Shown piece by piece: positions 31,783-44,035 of a stretch of DNA of 64,000 nucleotides; position 1 is the first letter of the stretch, and each line of letters starts with the position of its first letter. The stretch covers positions 5,945,731 through 6,009,730 of the forward strand of contig CM038039.1 in the NCBI GenBank assembly GCA_021397845.1. The letters are read 5' to 3'. The notes below the pieces were generated by a model that did no database searches, was not told the origin of the DNA, and worked only from the letters and a program-made list of their open reading frames with translations. The translations under genes were made by a program, and so were the position numbers. This DNA comes from Areca catechu. Lineage: Eukaryota > Streptophyta > Magnoliopsida > Arecales > Arecaceae.

Positions 31783-33674
31783 TCACTGATCCACGGGAGG
31801 CTGGTCGTCGTCAGGTCTGCGACTCGCAGATGCACCAGGAACCTACAGAATATACATCAGGAATTATGATACATACATTATATATATTATAAAGAATTAG
31901 ATCCATACAAAATTAATAAATAATTACTTACCTGAGATGACATGAACATATACAGCACAGATGTAACATGCTCTAGTTGAGACCTAATGGTCTGCATCTC
32001 TACTCTGTCTGCATCACGTGTCTGTCGGAGCTCTGCTATCTCCTCCTGGAGCTGACGAACATGTAACTGATCATGACTCTCTCTAGTATTCCGAGTATAT
32101 CTACTCATATCAGATAACTGAGTAGGGATAACTCCAATCCCATAACCCCTCGCTCATCCAAGATGCTCTGGTTCCATCAACTCCGAGAATACCTCGACCT
32201 CGATGCGACTGCTCTGAGTCGATGATGAACCCTCGCCAGCACGCTCGGAGATCATAGAGGTAGTCATATTCTATATTTTATAAAAAACACATATATCACT
32301 ACTTAATAAAAAAATATATAAATCATAATATAATATAAATAAAAAAACATACATATATATTTCTGGACTCGTCCAGAATAAAACTGCCATCCTGGTGAAC
32401 GTGAGTCATCCGATAGAACTCCACCTCACCAGGCTCCCTCCCTTGCTGACCAGCCTATATAAAAATAAATATTATAAAAAAAATCAAAATAACACATCTT
32501 GTACCCCTGTACCATGATACATGGTACATGCATGATATATGATGATATATTATGTTAAAACTATAAGTATACTAAAAGTATTATAGGATGAGAAACATAC
32601 AAACTCATGCTTGAGCCGTGCATAACTCTTGGACCCCGCTGTGTGAGGAACGGATTGAGCTGCTTGTGCAGCTCTACCAATAGCAGAATATGTCTACAAA
32701 ATAAAATTAAAACTATGTTATATATTGTATAAATATAATTATGACGAGTGAAAATTAATAAATTTTGAAGTGTTTGATGATGCTATACAACCTATGCCCT
32801 CTTGGAGAACCAATAGTGCACCAGCTCCATCTACTGATGAGGATGAACATCAGGAGGACAGGTAGCTACAACCTGCTCCTCTGTCCTACCCTCTCGTATG
32901 TAGTATCTCTTCAACTTCAACATATATTCTTTCCACTTACGATTGATAGACTAAAGAATAAAATCAGAAGAATCTGAAGGAATAACGAACTTGCTCTACA
33001 ATTTAAATAAACAATAAAATAAGTATTAAATGAAATAAGCAATTTAATTGTTAAAAATCTAAGATATAAAATAATATATCAATTTTTTTACCTATACAAC
33101 TCGTAGCATCTCTATTTTATATGCAAGAAGCATGTCGTTCCACTTCGAATAATTTAGGGGACATAACTGATCCTGGCATGCTACTGTCCCCAGAAAACTA
33201 GTCAACAAGCTAGCAGCTTTCTTAATAGGCTGTCCTAGCTTGTTGCACTCTATGACTATCCTCTCGCCCTCAGGTAACTGCCTCACATCACGGACTAGTA
33301 TGGGTCCTCGCCTCCGCCTAAGTCTCCCGGATCCATCTACAAAAAAATACAGAAAGTTATATATCAAAACTATTACATATGTATGAATTGAAATGTGATG
33401 AAATTCTTAAATTACCCTGTATCTATATGTCATCTACGATAGACTCGTCATCAAAATGATCTATAGGAGGATCGTGATGTGCAGACTCGGAGGGAATGGC
33501 ATCGTCATGAGGTGGAGAGGTACTAGCATCGGCCGGATGTGCAGAAATAAAGGGACTCACATCTGATCGATGTGAAGATGATCGACTGCTCACGGGCTGC
33601 TGTGCTGAAGAAGTACTAGCCTCGGTATGGAAAAACTGAAACTGTACATCTGATAATCGTTTCCTTCGAGGCAT
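31783..33674 (-). pseudogene. Inner CACTA TNPA-type gene, multi-exon
   Basis: It starts MPRRKRLSD at 33674. Exon 1 is Ser/His-rich and acidic (to about 33430). Later exons carry RRRRGPILVRDVRQLPEGE and QPIKKAASLLTSFLGTVA (33330-33092), INRKWKEYMLKLKRYY (32950-32890), SVPHTAGSKSYARLKHEF (32660-32600), EFYRMTHVHQDGSFILDES (about 32420-32370) and a coiled coil LQEEIAELRQTRDADRVE (32060-32000); the stop TGA is at 31783-31785. This is the plant transposase Ptta/En/Spm family (PF03004). Intervening sequences look like introns. In-frame TAG codons at Gln or Trp sites (for example in the 32890-32800 exon) suggest a recent loss of function; without cDNA the exact exon borders are uncertain. Confidence 0.78.
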
Positions 33675-33811
33675 AGTGTACCTAACATGCATTATTTTAA
33701 AACAAGTCAGTCAACATTATAATCAAATTATAACGGAAATAAATTATAATTTAAAAGATAACATAATCATTCATGCAAAAATGTAAACCATCTTAAAACT
33801 ACTTGTCATAA

Positions 33812-36800
33812 TCAACCAGTTGTACCTTCCTCGGAATCCAACATAACCAAAATGGTTGTATCATTTATATGATCATCCGGCATAATATTATAAGGCATAC
33901 ACTGAGTGTAAGTATCATCATCTTCTTCTTCCACCCTTTTTCCCATGTCATACAAGTCTCTGGGTTTTGTCTTAATAACAGTAGCCTATTCTTTATCTTT
34001 CGAGTCTTGTACATAAAAAACTTGTCGAGCTTGAGATGAAAAGATAAATGGATCATCCTTCAATAACACACCTGTATGTATCAATCTTGAAACATTGACA
34101 AGTATGAATTCGTTTGAGTCCTTTTTCAAACCTCTCGGTGTATTTATAGTCAAGACAATACTTTCAGCTTTTTCTATAAATCTTTAGGATAATGCAAATT
34201 TGTATAGATCTGTATTCTCCATAGTATCACCATGACGTTGAGATCGATTGAATACAGTTTCTACACCTTCAAGATATCTTGAACAAAATGTTAAACACTC
34301 TTCAGCAATATATCCCTCTACTATTGAGCCCTCAGGATGGGCTTTGTTTCGTACATAATCCTTCAAACGTACAAGATACCTTCAAAAAATATGATATTTA
34401 TTAATATTAATATCACATTAAATAATGAAAAAGATATATAAATTATAAAATTTAAGTTTTACAATATTACCTCTCGATAGGGTACATCCATCTGTACTGT
34501 ACCGATCCACCAAGTTTAGCTTCCCAATCTAGGTGAATGAGTAGAACCATAATCGTAAAAAATTCAGGAGGAAAAATCTTTTCCATCTGACATAATGTAA
34601 GTACGACTTGAGACTGCAACTGATCAAGCTCATGAGGATCAAGAACCTTAGAACATAATGCTTTGAAGAATGATGATAACTGAAAAACAACCATAATAAC
34701 TTATTTCGGCATTGATGACCTAAAAACCAATGGAAGAATATCTTGCATTAATATATGTCCATCATAACTTTTAAGATTTAAAATTTTGCACTCTTTCAGA
34801 TTCACACATCGTGAAATATTTGAGGCATATCCATCTGGAACTTTGATATTCTTTAAAACTGTCAGGAAGAGATCTTTTTCTTGACTAGATATTGTATAAC
34901 ATGCATGAGGGATATAAGTTCTATCATTTGCAAGTACTTGTGGATGAAGTTCATGTCGGATGCCCATTTCTTTTAAATCAAGACGCACCTTCATGTTATC
35001 TTTAGTCTTTCCATCAAGATTTAATATTGTTCTAATCAAATTATCACAAACATTCTTTTCTATATGCATAACATCAAGATTATGCCGGAGTATATTATGC
35101 TCCCAATAAGGTAAGTCAAAGAATATGCTTCTTTTTTTTCATAATTGTTTAGTATGCTGATGGGTAGATGCTGTGATTATATCTTCATCATTTTCAACTT
35201 CAAAAAAATTATCCGGATCCTCAAACACTACCGTATCTAAGGTGCAATTATTGACTTCCTCCGATACTTCTTTTTGTACCAAAGTCTCAACATCATCTCT
35301 TCCTCGCTTTTTAGAGGACTTTGTCATCTTGCCGTAACTGTGTCTGATACCAAGCATTTGTCTATGAATATCAGAACCAGAATGTAGAATTGGAGCAGAT
35401 CCCAACTCTATAATACCATCAAATAAATCCTTTTGAAATCGAAATGGATGATTTGCCTCCAACCATCGACGATATCCCATATAACAGAACTTTCCTCCAT
35501 GTTTTAACCAAATTGAATAGGTTGATTCACCACAAGAAGGACATGCAACTCGTCCCTTAGTGCTCCAACCAGATAAATTAGCATATGCAAGAAAATCGTT
35601 AACAGTCCATAATATAGCTACCCGCAGATTGAATATTTGGCCATTCGAAGCATCAATTGCACTGATACCCTCCCACAGTTGTTTCAATTCATCTATTAAA
35701 GGTTGTAAGAAAATATCAATATCATTGCCTGGACCCTTATCACCTGGAATGACCATTGATAAAATAAGTGAAGACTGTTTCATGCATATCCATGGTGGCA
35801 AATTATAAGGAATCAGTACAACTGGCCAGGTGCTATAGACAGAACTTAAGGTCCGAAATGGATTGAACCCATCACTGGCTAAACCCAACCTGACATTACG
35901 AGCATCAGATGCAAAATCAGGATGTCTGTCATCAAATACTTTCCATGCTAAATTATCCGCTGGGTGTCTCAGCATTCCATCTTTTGTACAGCTTTTATCA
36001 TGTCATCTCATTGACGAAGCTGTCTTTGATGATGCATAGATCCTTTTCAATATAGGTACAAGAGAAAAAAAGCATAATACCTTCGCCGGCTTTTGTTTAA
36101 TTTATGTTGTATCCAATTCATCTAATCCCTCACTCTCATTTTCTTTTTGCTTCATCCATCATGAACATCCACACACATGGCATGACTCTTGATTGGCATG
36201 TTCTTCCCGATATAATATACAATCATTTGGACAGCTATGAATCTTTTCGTATCCAAGATCCAATTCCTTTACTAGTTTTTTGGCTTCATAACAAGATGTT
36301 GGTAAACTAGTATCTTCAGAAAATGCATCCTTTAACAACTTGAGTAACATAGTAAAACTCTTGCCAGACCATCCATTCAAGTATTTTATATGAAACAAAT
36401 GCACAAGAAAAGAAATTTTTGAAAAGTTCTTGCAACCGGCATATAATTCTTGATCTGCATCTCTTATCAGCTTCTGATAACGATCCATTCCAACATTAGT
36501 TGGGGGTATCGGCTCTCCATCATGTATAGATTCAGTAAATATAGGATTCTCAGGTAACCCAGCTGCTACTTGTCCTTCACTGTAATCTTCAGAATGTTGA
36601 GCACCATATTCAAAAGCATCTCTGAGCAAACCCCTGATATCATTATCTCTTGCAAGATTTTTCTGTTGGTTACTAGATCCAAAATCAGGTATATGTTCCA
36701 TGTTAGAGGTTTGGTTACATGTAGATTGTAACCTTGACTCTTCATGAAAAAACCACTCAGTATAACCTCTTAAAAAATCATTTCACACCAAATATTCTTC

Positions 36801-36962
36801 AACAATATTTGGATATAGAGAACTGGAATTTACACATTTTTGGCATGGACATAAAATCTTTTCATTGATACTACTTCTCTCCATACCAAATTTAATGAAA
36901 TTCTGTACTCCATCCAGATATTCTTTGCTATTCATCGATTTAGTTATCCAACTCTTATCCAT
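33812..36962 (-). pseudogene. Inner CACTA TNPD transposase, few disruptions
   Basis: The ATG at 36962 starts MDKSWITKSMNSKEYLDG, the conserved TNPD N-terminus, with a CPCQKC zinc-binding motif. It continues through AGCKNFSKISFLVHLFHI (36430), RLGLASDGFNPFRTLSS and LVP-type motifs (35890-35800), DIDIFLQPLIDELKQLW, RVACPSCGESTYS with WLKHGGKFCYMGYRRWL (35560-35460), HIEKNVCDNLIRTI (35069), SYDGHILMQDILPLVF, SKVLDPHELDQLQSQ (DUF4218) and VFYVQDSKDK with KPRDLYDMGKR (DUF4216, 34010-33940). Disruptions: TGA at 36783-36785, a region at 36158-35975 with frame changes, and single TAG or TAA codons near 35130, 34700, 34180 and 33990. It would cut and rejoin element ends. Confidence 0.85.
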
Positions 36963-39900
36963 TGTAAGATAAAACTAACTGAAATAAATAAATATTTATA
37001 AGAATAAAATAAATTTAAAATAAGTTTATTCAATAGATCAATTACAGTATTATTAAATGCACCCTATCACCAACTAATAGGTAAAGAGGTTCTATCATAT
37101 TCAAGAATTACATTAATTATATAGGTCATTTACAGTAACCAAAGGATACGCAATAGAAGTTCCAGAAAAATTTCGGCAGCATTTTCCTTAGTTCTCTCCA
37201 TACAAATAAATATGTATGAGGAGAACTAAAAGCAAATGCTATTCGAAATATATCTAGAACTCTATCTATACCGTTCAATTACTGTAAGCAACTATAAAAT
37301 TATTTGCAATTTTCAAACTGTCCAAACTGGACATTCAATTGACCACTATACATATTTCTTCCATCCGTACAAAAATTAAATAATTGTACGGATCTTGTAG
37401 AATATGTACTTTAATCAATTGACGGGTCTATGTTTCAATACAATGCAAGTTTTTAAAAAAATATCTAAAAAATCATAATTGATCGTAACAAAGCTACAGA
37501 TGGTATTGAAATCAAAGATTTGCAATAATGAAACTAACCTTAAAGCATAACATGTTCAGTAAGATGCAGGTATATACCAAAAAACTTATAAATAAACAGA
37601 AATAATCTACTAAGAAAAAGGATAATAAATAATAAAAAATAAGGAGGAGGCTCAGTTATATACTATTTAATCCATAACTAAATCAAAACGACTACAATCG
37701 GTTGCCTACAAAAGAAGGCCATCCAAGATTGTTGCCATTAGAAACAGTTGAATCAGCCAAACATACATCGCATAATCAATAGCCTCCATATACAAACCTT
37801 AAACCAATTTTAAAATTGATTATAGAGTTTCTTTAATCTCCAAGCAGTCAAGCACCTGATAACAAAAGACAACAGAATAACATAGTGAAGTACAAAACCT
37901 GTGAGGTGCTACTTTTTGAAAACCATAAACTCAAACCTAATGTAAGAACAAAATAACATAGTGAAGTACAAAACCTGTGAGGTGCTACTTTATTCGCATG
38001 GAATATATTTGGGCTATGCATGGATGGGGATAACCTTACATACTGTTTGACAAACTAATACATGAAGCATGTACTATTTTCGTGCATGTACATACAGTTT
38101 CCAGTTTGGCAAAATATATGGTCAACTTAAATGTACTGAAGATATGGATATTCTAGCTACTTGGCTCATACCTATCTCAACAAAAATGAGATTGAATCTA
38201 GAACTAGATTCTATTAGGTCACCATCCCCATTAGACCGGACATCAAATTGGCTCTCAATCTTTAGATAGATCCTAATATTAGTTCAATGACCCTAAAATA
38301 ACCTGATAGCTCCAAGCCCGGTAATATCTTAACCTAATTCCTAACTAAAACAATGATGGATGGAAGCTTGATAATAGTCCTTGTACCCTAAGGAGTTGCA
38401 AGCAAGACTGAAAGCATACCGCATGAATCGATTATTGAATCCCTACAATTATTGTTCATAAGTCAGCCAACAAGAATATGCATGCATTTGATTTAAAAAA
38501 AAACTATGCCACAAGAAAGCAAGGAATTTAATAACATATAAATTTCGAATAAATTATCTAAAGAACTAGAGATGGTGATCATTTCCTAGCAATTAAAGGA
38601 GCATAAGGAATTATAACATACAATAAAGTAGACGGACAAAGAAAAAAGATAAAAGAATATATTTACCAGCAAACCTATGCAATATGGTGATGACTAAACG
38701 AAAATGTTAAGTGCAAGTGTTTTCCAAAATCAATTTAGATTGGGATACGATGAAAGAGAGGGTATCGACAGATAGGTGTGATTGTAGTAATAGTAGTAAT
38801 ATTGGAGCTAGTTGGGTTGCCAGCGAGGAGGGCAATGGGTAAAAAATCAAAGTTACCAAGGACCATCAGGATGAGAGATAGAAAAGGTATTAAAGTTGTT
38901 GAAGTCAACAAAGTTACCAACAAAGATGACGAGGAGGAGTTCGTCCAAAAGATTCGCTTTTAGGTTGGACTGTCGACGATCTAGGCTTCAGCATCAACAG
39001 GGATAGGCCATCCAATGGTATCTAAATATTAATAGTTTTTCAAAATCTGCTGACATAATATTTTTGAAAGAGACTTGTTGACGGTGAATAAGTAGTTATT
39101 AAATCAATCAATTTATAGAATTAATTAAACACATTCATGCTGGTTCTTGTAATTAAGTAATGTCCGGAGTATAGCCCCCTCTCAATTTATGTGTTGGTTG
39201 TCACCATGCCCCTAGCCATCGCTACAAATCTCTCATGGACTAAAAGATCGAGAATAAGACCGGTAGAAATCAAGCCAATTCACAAAAGGAACTCAAAGCC
39301 AATTACCCTTCTCTTTTTTTTGGTTTTATATATTTTAAGCAATTCCTCAGATCTGCTCATTCTTAGGTGAATGTCATGGCAAGTACTATGATGGTAGGGT
39401 AAAATCTACTACATGCCAAATATTAACCGAGCAGAACATAATTAGCCAGTTGATATTAAAATATTAACATGTCTAATTAATATACATATTTCGGCCTAAA
39501 TAAGCATGTTAAGGACAAAAAAAAAAAAATTGCAAAGAAAAAATGATCGGTCTTGAATCCATCAAAAATTAACCCAGGGAAATTAAGAAAAATACTTATA
39601 GATAACCGGACAAGTAAAACTGGGTGGGTTTAGGTGCAATGCGACGGAGATGAAGGCGCCGAAGATCGAGCTTCGGCGGCGAGGAACCAAAAGTAACGCT
39701 CTGGAGATGGAGCAGGGAAAGGGAGGAGGAAGAAAGACGGGGTTCGGGCGGCGACGGCTGAAGCGATTAAATATGGATGGAAATAATTAATAGATCAAGA
39801 AAAAAATATGGAAATAATTAATAGATGAGGATTAAAACATAAAACTTGAGAGAAGATTAATAGGAGATCAAGATGAGAAGAGATTAAATATGGAAATAAT

Positions 39901-40600
39901 TAATAGATAAGGATGTCAAGAAAAAAATAAAGATATGGGTGGAGATGAAAAGAGATTAATGAAGAAAGAAAGAGTTCTAATATATAAAAACTATAGCAAC
40001 CCCAGATAGATCTTAAATCCTGGAATGTAAACAAGCTCTAAAAGTTTAGGAAATTAGAAACCTATATTATGGAAACTTAGCAAAATCCCAATAAACACTT
40101 CTCAGAGCATTTGCCAATTATACGAGACCATGACTTTTTACGAGTTTTCAAATACAATCACAAAGATTGCTAAAAAAAGACCTACCTTGCCCGTTGGTAC
40201 TTCTATGCGGTCAAGAAATTTTGATAGCCCGGCAACAAAAGCCTATACATGCATGGTGCCAAGGTGACCAGAGGGAATTGGTCTTACCGTATAGAGTTGG
40301 TAATACCTTTAGAAGATATTTGGTCGGAAAAAATTGGGATCTAGAATGAAAATGAAAATGGATGATTCATATTTAAACTATTTAGTTGGAACGAGTTCCA
40401 TTCCGATTTTGAATTTTGAATCAAGGGCTAAATGGCTCAATCTCTCTAAAACCCAAATAATCATGTCTCTCTTCCAAGGATTTAAATATTTATTTCGAGT
40501 CTAGTTTTGGTTGCGAATCAAATGTTTCGAAAGATATGATCATTTCGATTCTCGCTCCAATATATTTTGATTGCAAACTAAACACTCCCTTGAAAACTTG
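36963..40600. other. No gene; 5' side of inner CACTA and unidentified DNA
   Basis: AT-rich. A 40-bp segment (AATAACATAGTGAAGTACAA and following) is duplicated at 37876-37915 and 37952-37991. Positions 39610-39760 are GC-rich and may be a 5' untranslated exon of TNPD. Positions 39768-39960 hold about three copies of AAATATGGAAATAATTAATA. Short frames (38069, 38778, 40167) show no known motif. Confidence 0.5.
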
Positions 40601-40613
40601 TCTTTCTTTCAAC

Positions 40614-40951
40614 AAGGGATGGCAACATATCAAATATATAGTAAATAAGCCATCATCCATCCTCGTCCAGTACATTCCTCAAAATGGGATGGGGTAGGTA
40701 GATTAAGACAGGATGGATCGAGTCGAATAAAACTATGAAAATTATTATTTTTGAATACAATTTTTCTTTTTAAATATATCTCGAAAAAGGGTTATGCGAA
40801 GAGCTTATGCATACGGGCCAGATCTATTCTAGATTTGACCATTATCTGCACTCACCATGGATCGACTATAAATTGGATAAGACCCACCCTATTGGAGTCG
40901 AGCCGAATCGAGCATCCATGGAGACTAGAGTGGAGCAAATTGCCACTCCTA
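40614..40951. mobile_element. hAT-like MITE, 338 bp
   Basis: The left end reads AAGGGATGGCAAC and the right end, reverse complemented, TAGGAGTGGCAAT: imperfect terminal inverted repeats of the hAT type. The flanking 8-mers ctttcaac (40606-40613) and ttctcaac (40952-40959) agree at six of eight positions, the correct length for hAT target duplications. No coding capacity. Confidence 0.5.
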
Positions 40952-41246
40952 TTCTCAACTTGAAGCTGAAATGACCCCCACTTGAAAGGCTTGAGGTCCT
41001 GGAGCTGACTTCTCACCAGGACAAGATGTCGCTTTTGGATTGCTAATGAAACAAATTAAGAGCCTATCTGGTTGCTCATAAGCGGGCATCCAATCTCGGT
41101 TCAGGTCAGGAGAGCCCGCTTGACTCCCAGTGGAATCAAAGAGAGTTCAATCTAGGCTAATTTAAGAAAGAGAACATCCCAAATGCCTTGGGTTCATGAG
41201 GCCATTTAGGTCAAAAATATATAACACCAAAGCACAAGGATCCAAG

Positions 41247-41590
41247 GCTCACCCTTGTTCCGCCTAACCGGTAGAGGCCCAGTTCCACTATCAACCGGTC
41301 GCGGATTCGAGACATGATTCACGGATGACTCGATTAAATCCAGAACTTTTTTGGGGCCCGTGATAGTTGATGTGAATGAGAGATCATGATCTTTTTTTTT
41401 ATCCCCGTTCTACCGGTCGATATTTTAGTGATATCAGGTTGACCTACTCATCATCAGGTGGAAAGAGATTGCGCGAATCTGAGCGTCTCGCATCAAATAT
41501 TACCCGATGGAATGGAGACCTGCGGAGATAGTTACACCAGGATTTATCTTTTATATCCCTTTTCTTTATTAAAAAAAAAATAAAAAAAAT
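41247..41590 (+). mobile_element. tRNA-derived SINE, copy 2
   Basis: Homologous to 4920-5230 over the full length: head (CCGGTAGAG), B box GGATTCGAGAC at about 41302-41312, core GACTCGATTAAATCCAGAA, middle TATCAGGTTGACCTACTCA, and the tail CACCAGGATTTATC followed by TTTTC and an A-rich end (41571-41590). The A box is more degenerate than in copy 1. I could not define its target duplications; the start is set by alignment with copy 1. Confidence 0.82.
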
Positions 41591-41905
41591 AGGCAACTGA
41601 CCTGCTCTATAGTTCGAGATGATTTAGCAACATCTAGAGATATAACTATTTTTCTTTTGATATTATGGATGGAAAAGTTATAGAGGGGAGGATACAAGGC
41701 AGAGTTGATCAATGACTCAATGATGATCTTTCAGCAAATTTTTATTTACAACTCATAGATGGAGCACTAGTAACTAGAGCTGCAAACATCGGTTTCAAGT
41801 TGTAAGGATGCTGCAACGTTCTTATCACAGAAAAAGGGAAACCTCGTCCATTGATGGATCAAGACAAGCTCAATGAATAATATTTTTTAAAACATCTTGA
41901 GCTGA

Positions 41906-42794
41906 TCAATGAATAATGTAAGTAACAAGAAGGGCCACAAACATCAGCACATAAGCAATCCCTTGATCAATCGCCTTACCTGCATTAGAGAAGTTAACAG
42001 CGTTACTCCAATATTAAAGAACAAATATAGATCCATAACTTTGCTCTTCATGTTGTTCTCCTGAGGGATGTTTGGTTGTAAGAAAACTTAGCATGCATGA
42101 AACCAGCCTGTTTTCCTCGAAAAATTAAGGCATCCTTAAAAAGTCTGCGATTCTACTTCATTTTTTTTCCTTTTCAAAAAGTTTGCCCATTGGAGAGCAT
42201 ATACCGCGTCCGAAAGTAGAGAAGCATAATTTCCTCATGTACTTTATATAAATAATTCTTATTGACAGTGCTCCCTTTTTTTTTTATCGATAAATCAAAA
42301 ATATATATACTACTCTAAAATAAATACATCAATGTAAATCAAAAAATAAAATATTTAAAAATTAAAATCATAGGCCAACTAATTAGAAATTAATCTTATA
42401 TATAATTCCATTATGGTTGGTTAAATAAGATACCATCCAATGATCAGGTGCATTATTTTTTATTATCATTAACTAATAATTCTCCTTTAATTAACTGCTC
42501 TTAAAAAATATTAAAACCAGTTCAGCTCAATTCACCATTTACGTATTTCAAGATTTTAAGCTAATATATAATTGAATGCGAGTAGAGAGTTCTTCACAGG
42601 TTATTAAAAAAAATATATATATATATTTTAAAAAAAAAGGAAAAGCAAAAGAAAAAGAAAACTCTTCACTCACCGTCAATTATCCTGGCATTTGCTGTTG
42701 CCGAGGTTGCCATGACCAGGCAAAGGCAAGGATGCAAGAGCATCGCAAGAAGAACGTAGGCGAGGAGGAGAGCTTGGACCTTCATCGAACCCAT
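41906..42794 (-). CDS. Arabinogalactan-peptide-like protein, 64 residues, two exons (gene A)
   Basis: Exon 1 is 42794-42674 and exon 2 is 41979-41906. The 694-bp intron has GTGAG and TGCAG borders and splits a Gly codon. The product has a signal peptide (MGSMKVQALLLAYVLLAMLL, then HPCLCLVMA), a short middle (TSATANARIIDG) and the diagnostic C-terminus KAIDQGIAYVLMFVALLVTY ending IIH. I recognise this C-terminus as that of plant arabinogalactan peptides (PF06376), small cell-surface proteins thought to be GPI-anchored. Unusually, no Pro lies in the expected mature part, so the Hyp-linked glycan sites of classical AG peptides are absent. Gene B at 45798-46100 is its tandem paralogue. The second exon is short and missed by simple frame scans. 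The other in-frame ATG at 42785 is also possible as start. Confidence 0.85.
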
Positions 42795-42902
42795 TATCTC
42801 TCAAAAGTATCAAGAATACGATATTGGAGGCAAAGTCTTGGAAAGAAGAGGAGAGAGTACGCTACTTGTGTTTTGGATGTGAATGGATGGATCGAGATGA
42901 GG

Positions 42903-42910
42903 TATTTATA
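42903..42910 (-). promoter_or_regulatory. TATA box of gene A
   Basis: The minus strand reads CCTATAAATACC about 110 bp upstream of the ATG at 42794. The spacing suits a transcript with a short 5' leader. Confidence 0.6.
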
Positions 42911-42914
42911 GGGC

Positions 42915-44030
42915 ATCGATTAAGCCCAAAAACCGGCTGCGAGCAAACCAGCGGTGAACGAGTCTTGCGTGGCTTGCCAACATATCTGTACGTAGTCGGA
43001 CGTACGTATCGTCCATTGGCCTTTTCTTCCCTTGGAACGATAGATTTATCTTAATCTTAGTTTTATTGACCTATCCGTACGTGTTGACCGGATACCAGCT
43101 CTAACCCCAAAAGTTCCTACTTTCCAACGTGCATCATACGCTCGATAATTGATAAACAAAATATTCCCTTCTCTGATTAATTAATAGAGACCGGTTCCAA
43201 TTATTGGCATCCTGTTTATAAGGATCGGTTATAGAATTTTTAAGGTGGGACTGTTGCATCGAAGAATTCTTTTTTCTATACATCCAAGGCGAGAGTTTGG
43301 TTTGTTATCATGATCGAAATCGAGATGAGTTGAAATGGGAATCGGAACGGTCAAATTTTTGAATTAGAGCAAAAGATCAACCAAAGCGAGAATATTTTTG
43401 AAAAAAAAATAAACTAATCAGTAAAGATCTTTTCATCGAATTGCATTTTGTATAACCTCATCCTTCCATCTATTAGCATATATAGATCATGAGATGGACG
43501 TCGTGTTTTGAAAGTCCTGTAAGTTATAATCTAATAATTAATGGCATGAAAAAAAGATCCATCGTTCTTTCACCTCATCGAAGAAGTAGGGGTTGCCCAT
43601 CCTTGAATTTTTGACCAGGTTATTAAAAACGAGAGACTCTGGCAACCAAGGCAGCTGGTAATCAAGATTGTTGGTGCAAGGTATAGCCTATTGTTTGGAT
43701 GCATACGCCCAATAGATTAATGTAACCGGCATTGACAAAATTTGGTTGACTTTATATAGTAGGGTCATAAAAATACCAACCCAAATGTCAATATTGTAGT
43801 CTCGATTGTAGCAGCTTAATTTGCTAGTAGGCTAGTTCTTGGAAGTTTGTCCTCTTATTTTGTTCTTTCTGAAATAGGAGAAGGAAGTCCCACCTTGTCG
43901 GAGAAGAGGAGGTGCTTGGACAATTTTAGCACCAAGCTTTTTCTTTAGCATTACAACAGATCAAAGATAAGAACTTGATTAGTCATAATATTTGATGCGA
44001 CTTTGAGCTCCGTTCTCCGATTATCCATAA
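42915..44030. other. Non-coding interval
   Basis: No gene or clear repeat recognised. Confidence 0.5.
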
Positions 44031-44035
44031 TTCAT

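Larger units (their letters stand above)
31090..39800 (-). mobile_element. Inner CACTA (En/Spm) element, right end not found
   Basis: The left terminus begins CACTACAGTAAAACAGGG at 31090, followed by dense subterminal palindromes (31110-31445). On the minus strand the genes are TNPD (36962-33812) then TNPA (33674-31783), the standard order. A GC-rich block at 39610-39760 may be the 5' untranslated exon. I could not find the matching terminus (ending CTGTAGTG) to the right, so 39800 is a working limit. Preservation is much better than in the outer element. Confidence 0.75.

Noticed and set aside
31578..31835. 85-residue frame with Ile-Tyr repeats
   Set aside because: It spans the (AT)n microsatellite.
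37000..40100. Right terminus of the inner CACTA element
   Set aside because: No sequence ending CTGTAGTG with matching subterminal palindromes was found; I therefore left the limit open.
42576..43054. Plus-strand frames of 111 and 76 residues
   Set aside because: They are antisense to exon 1 and the promoter of the arabinogalactan-peptide gene A.
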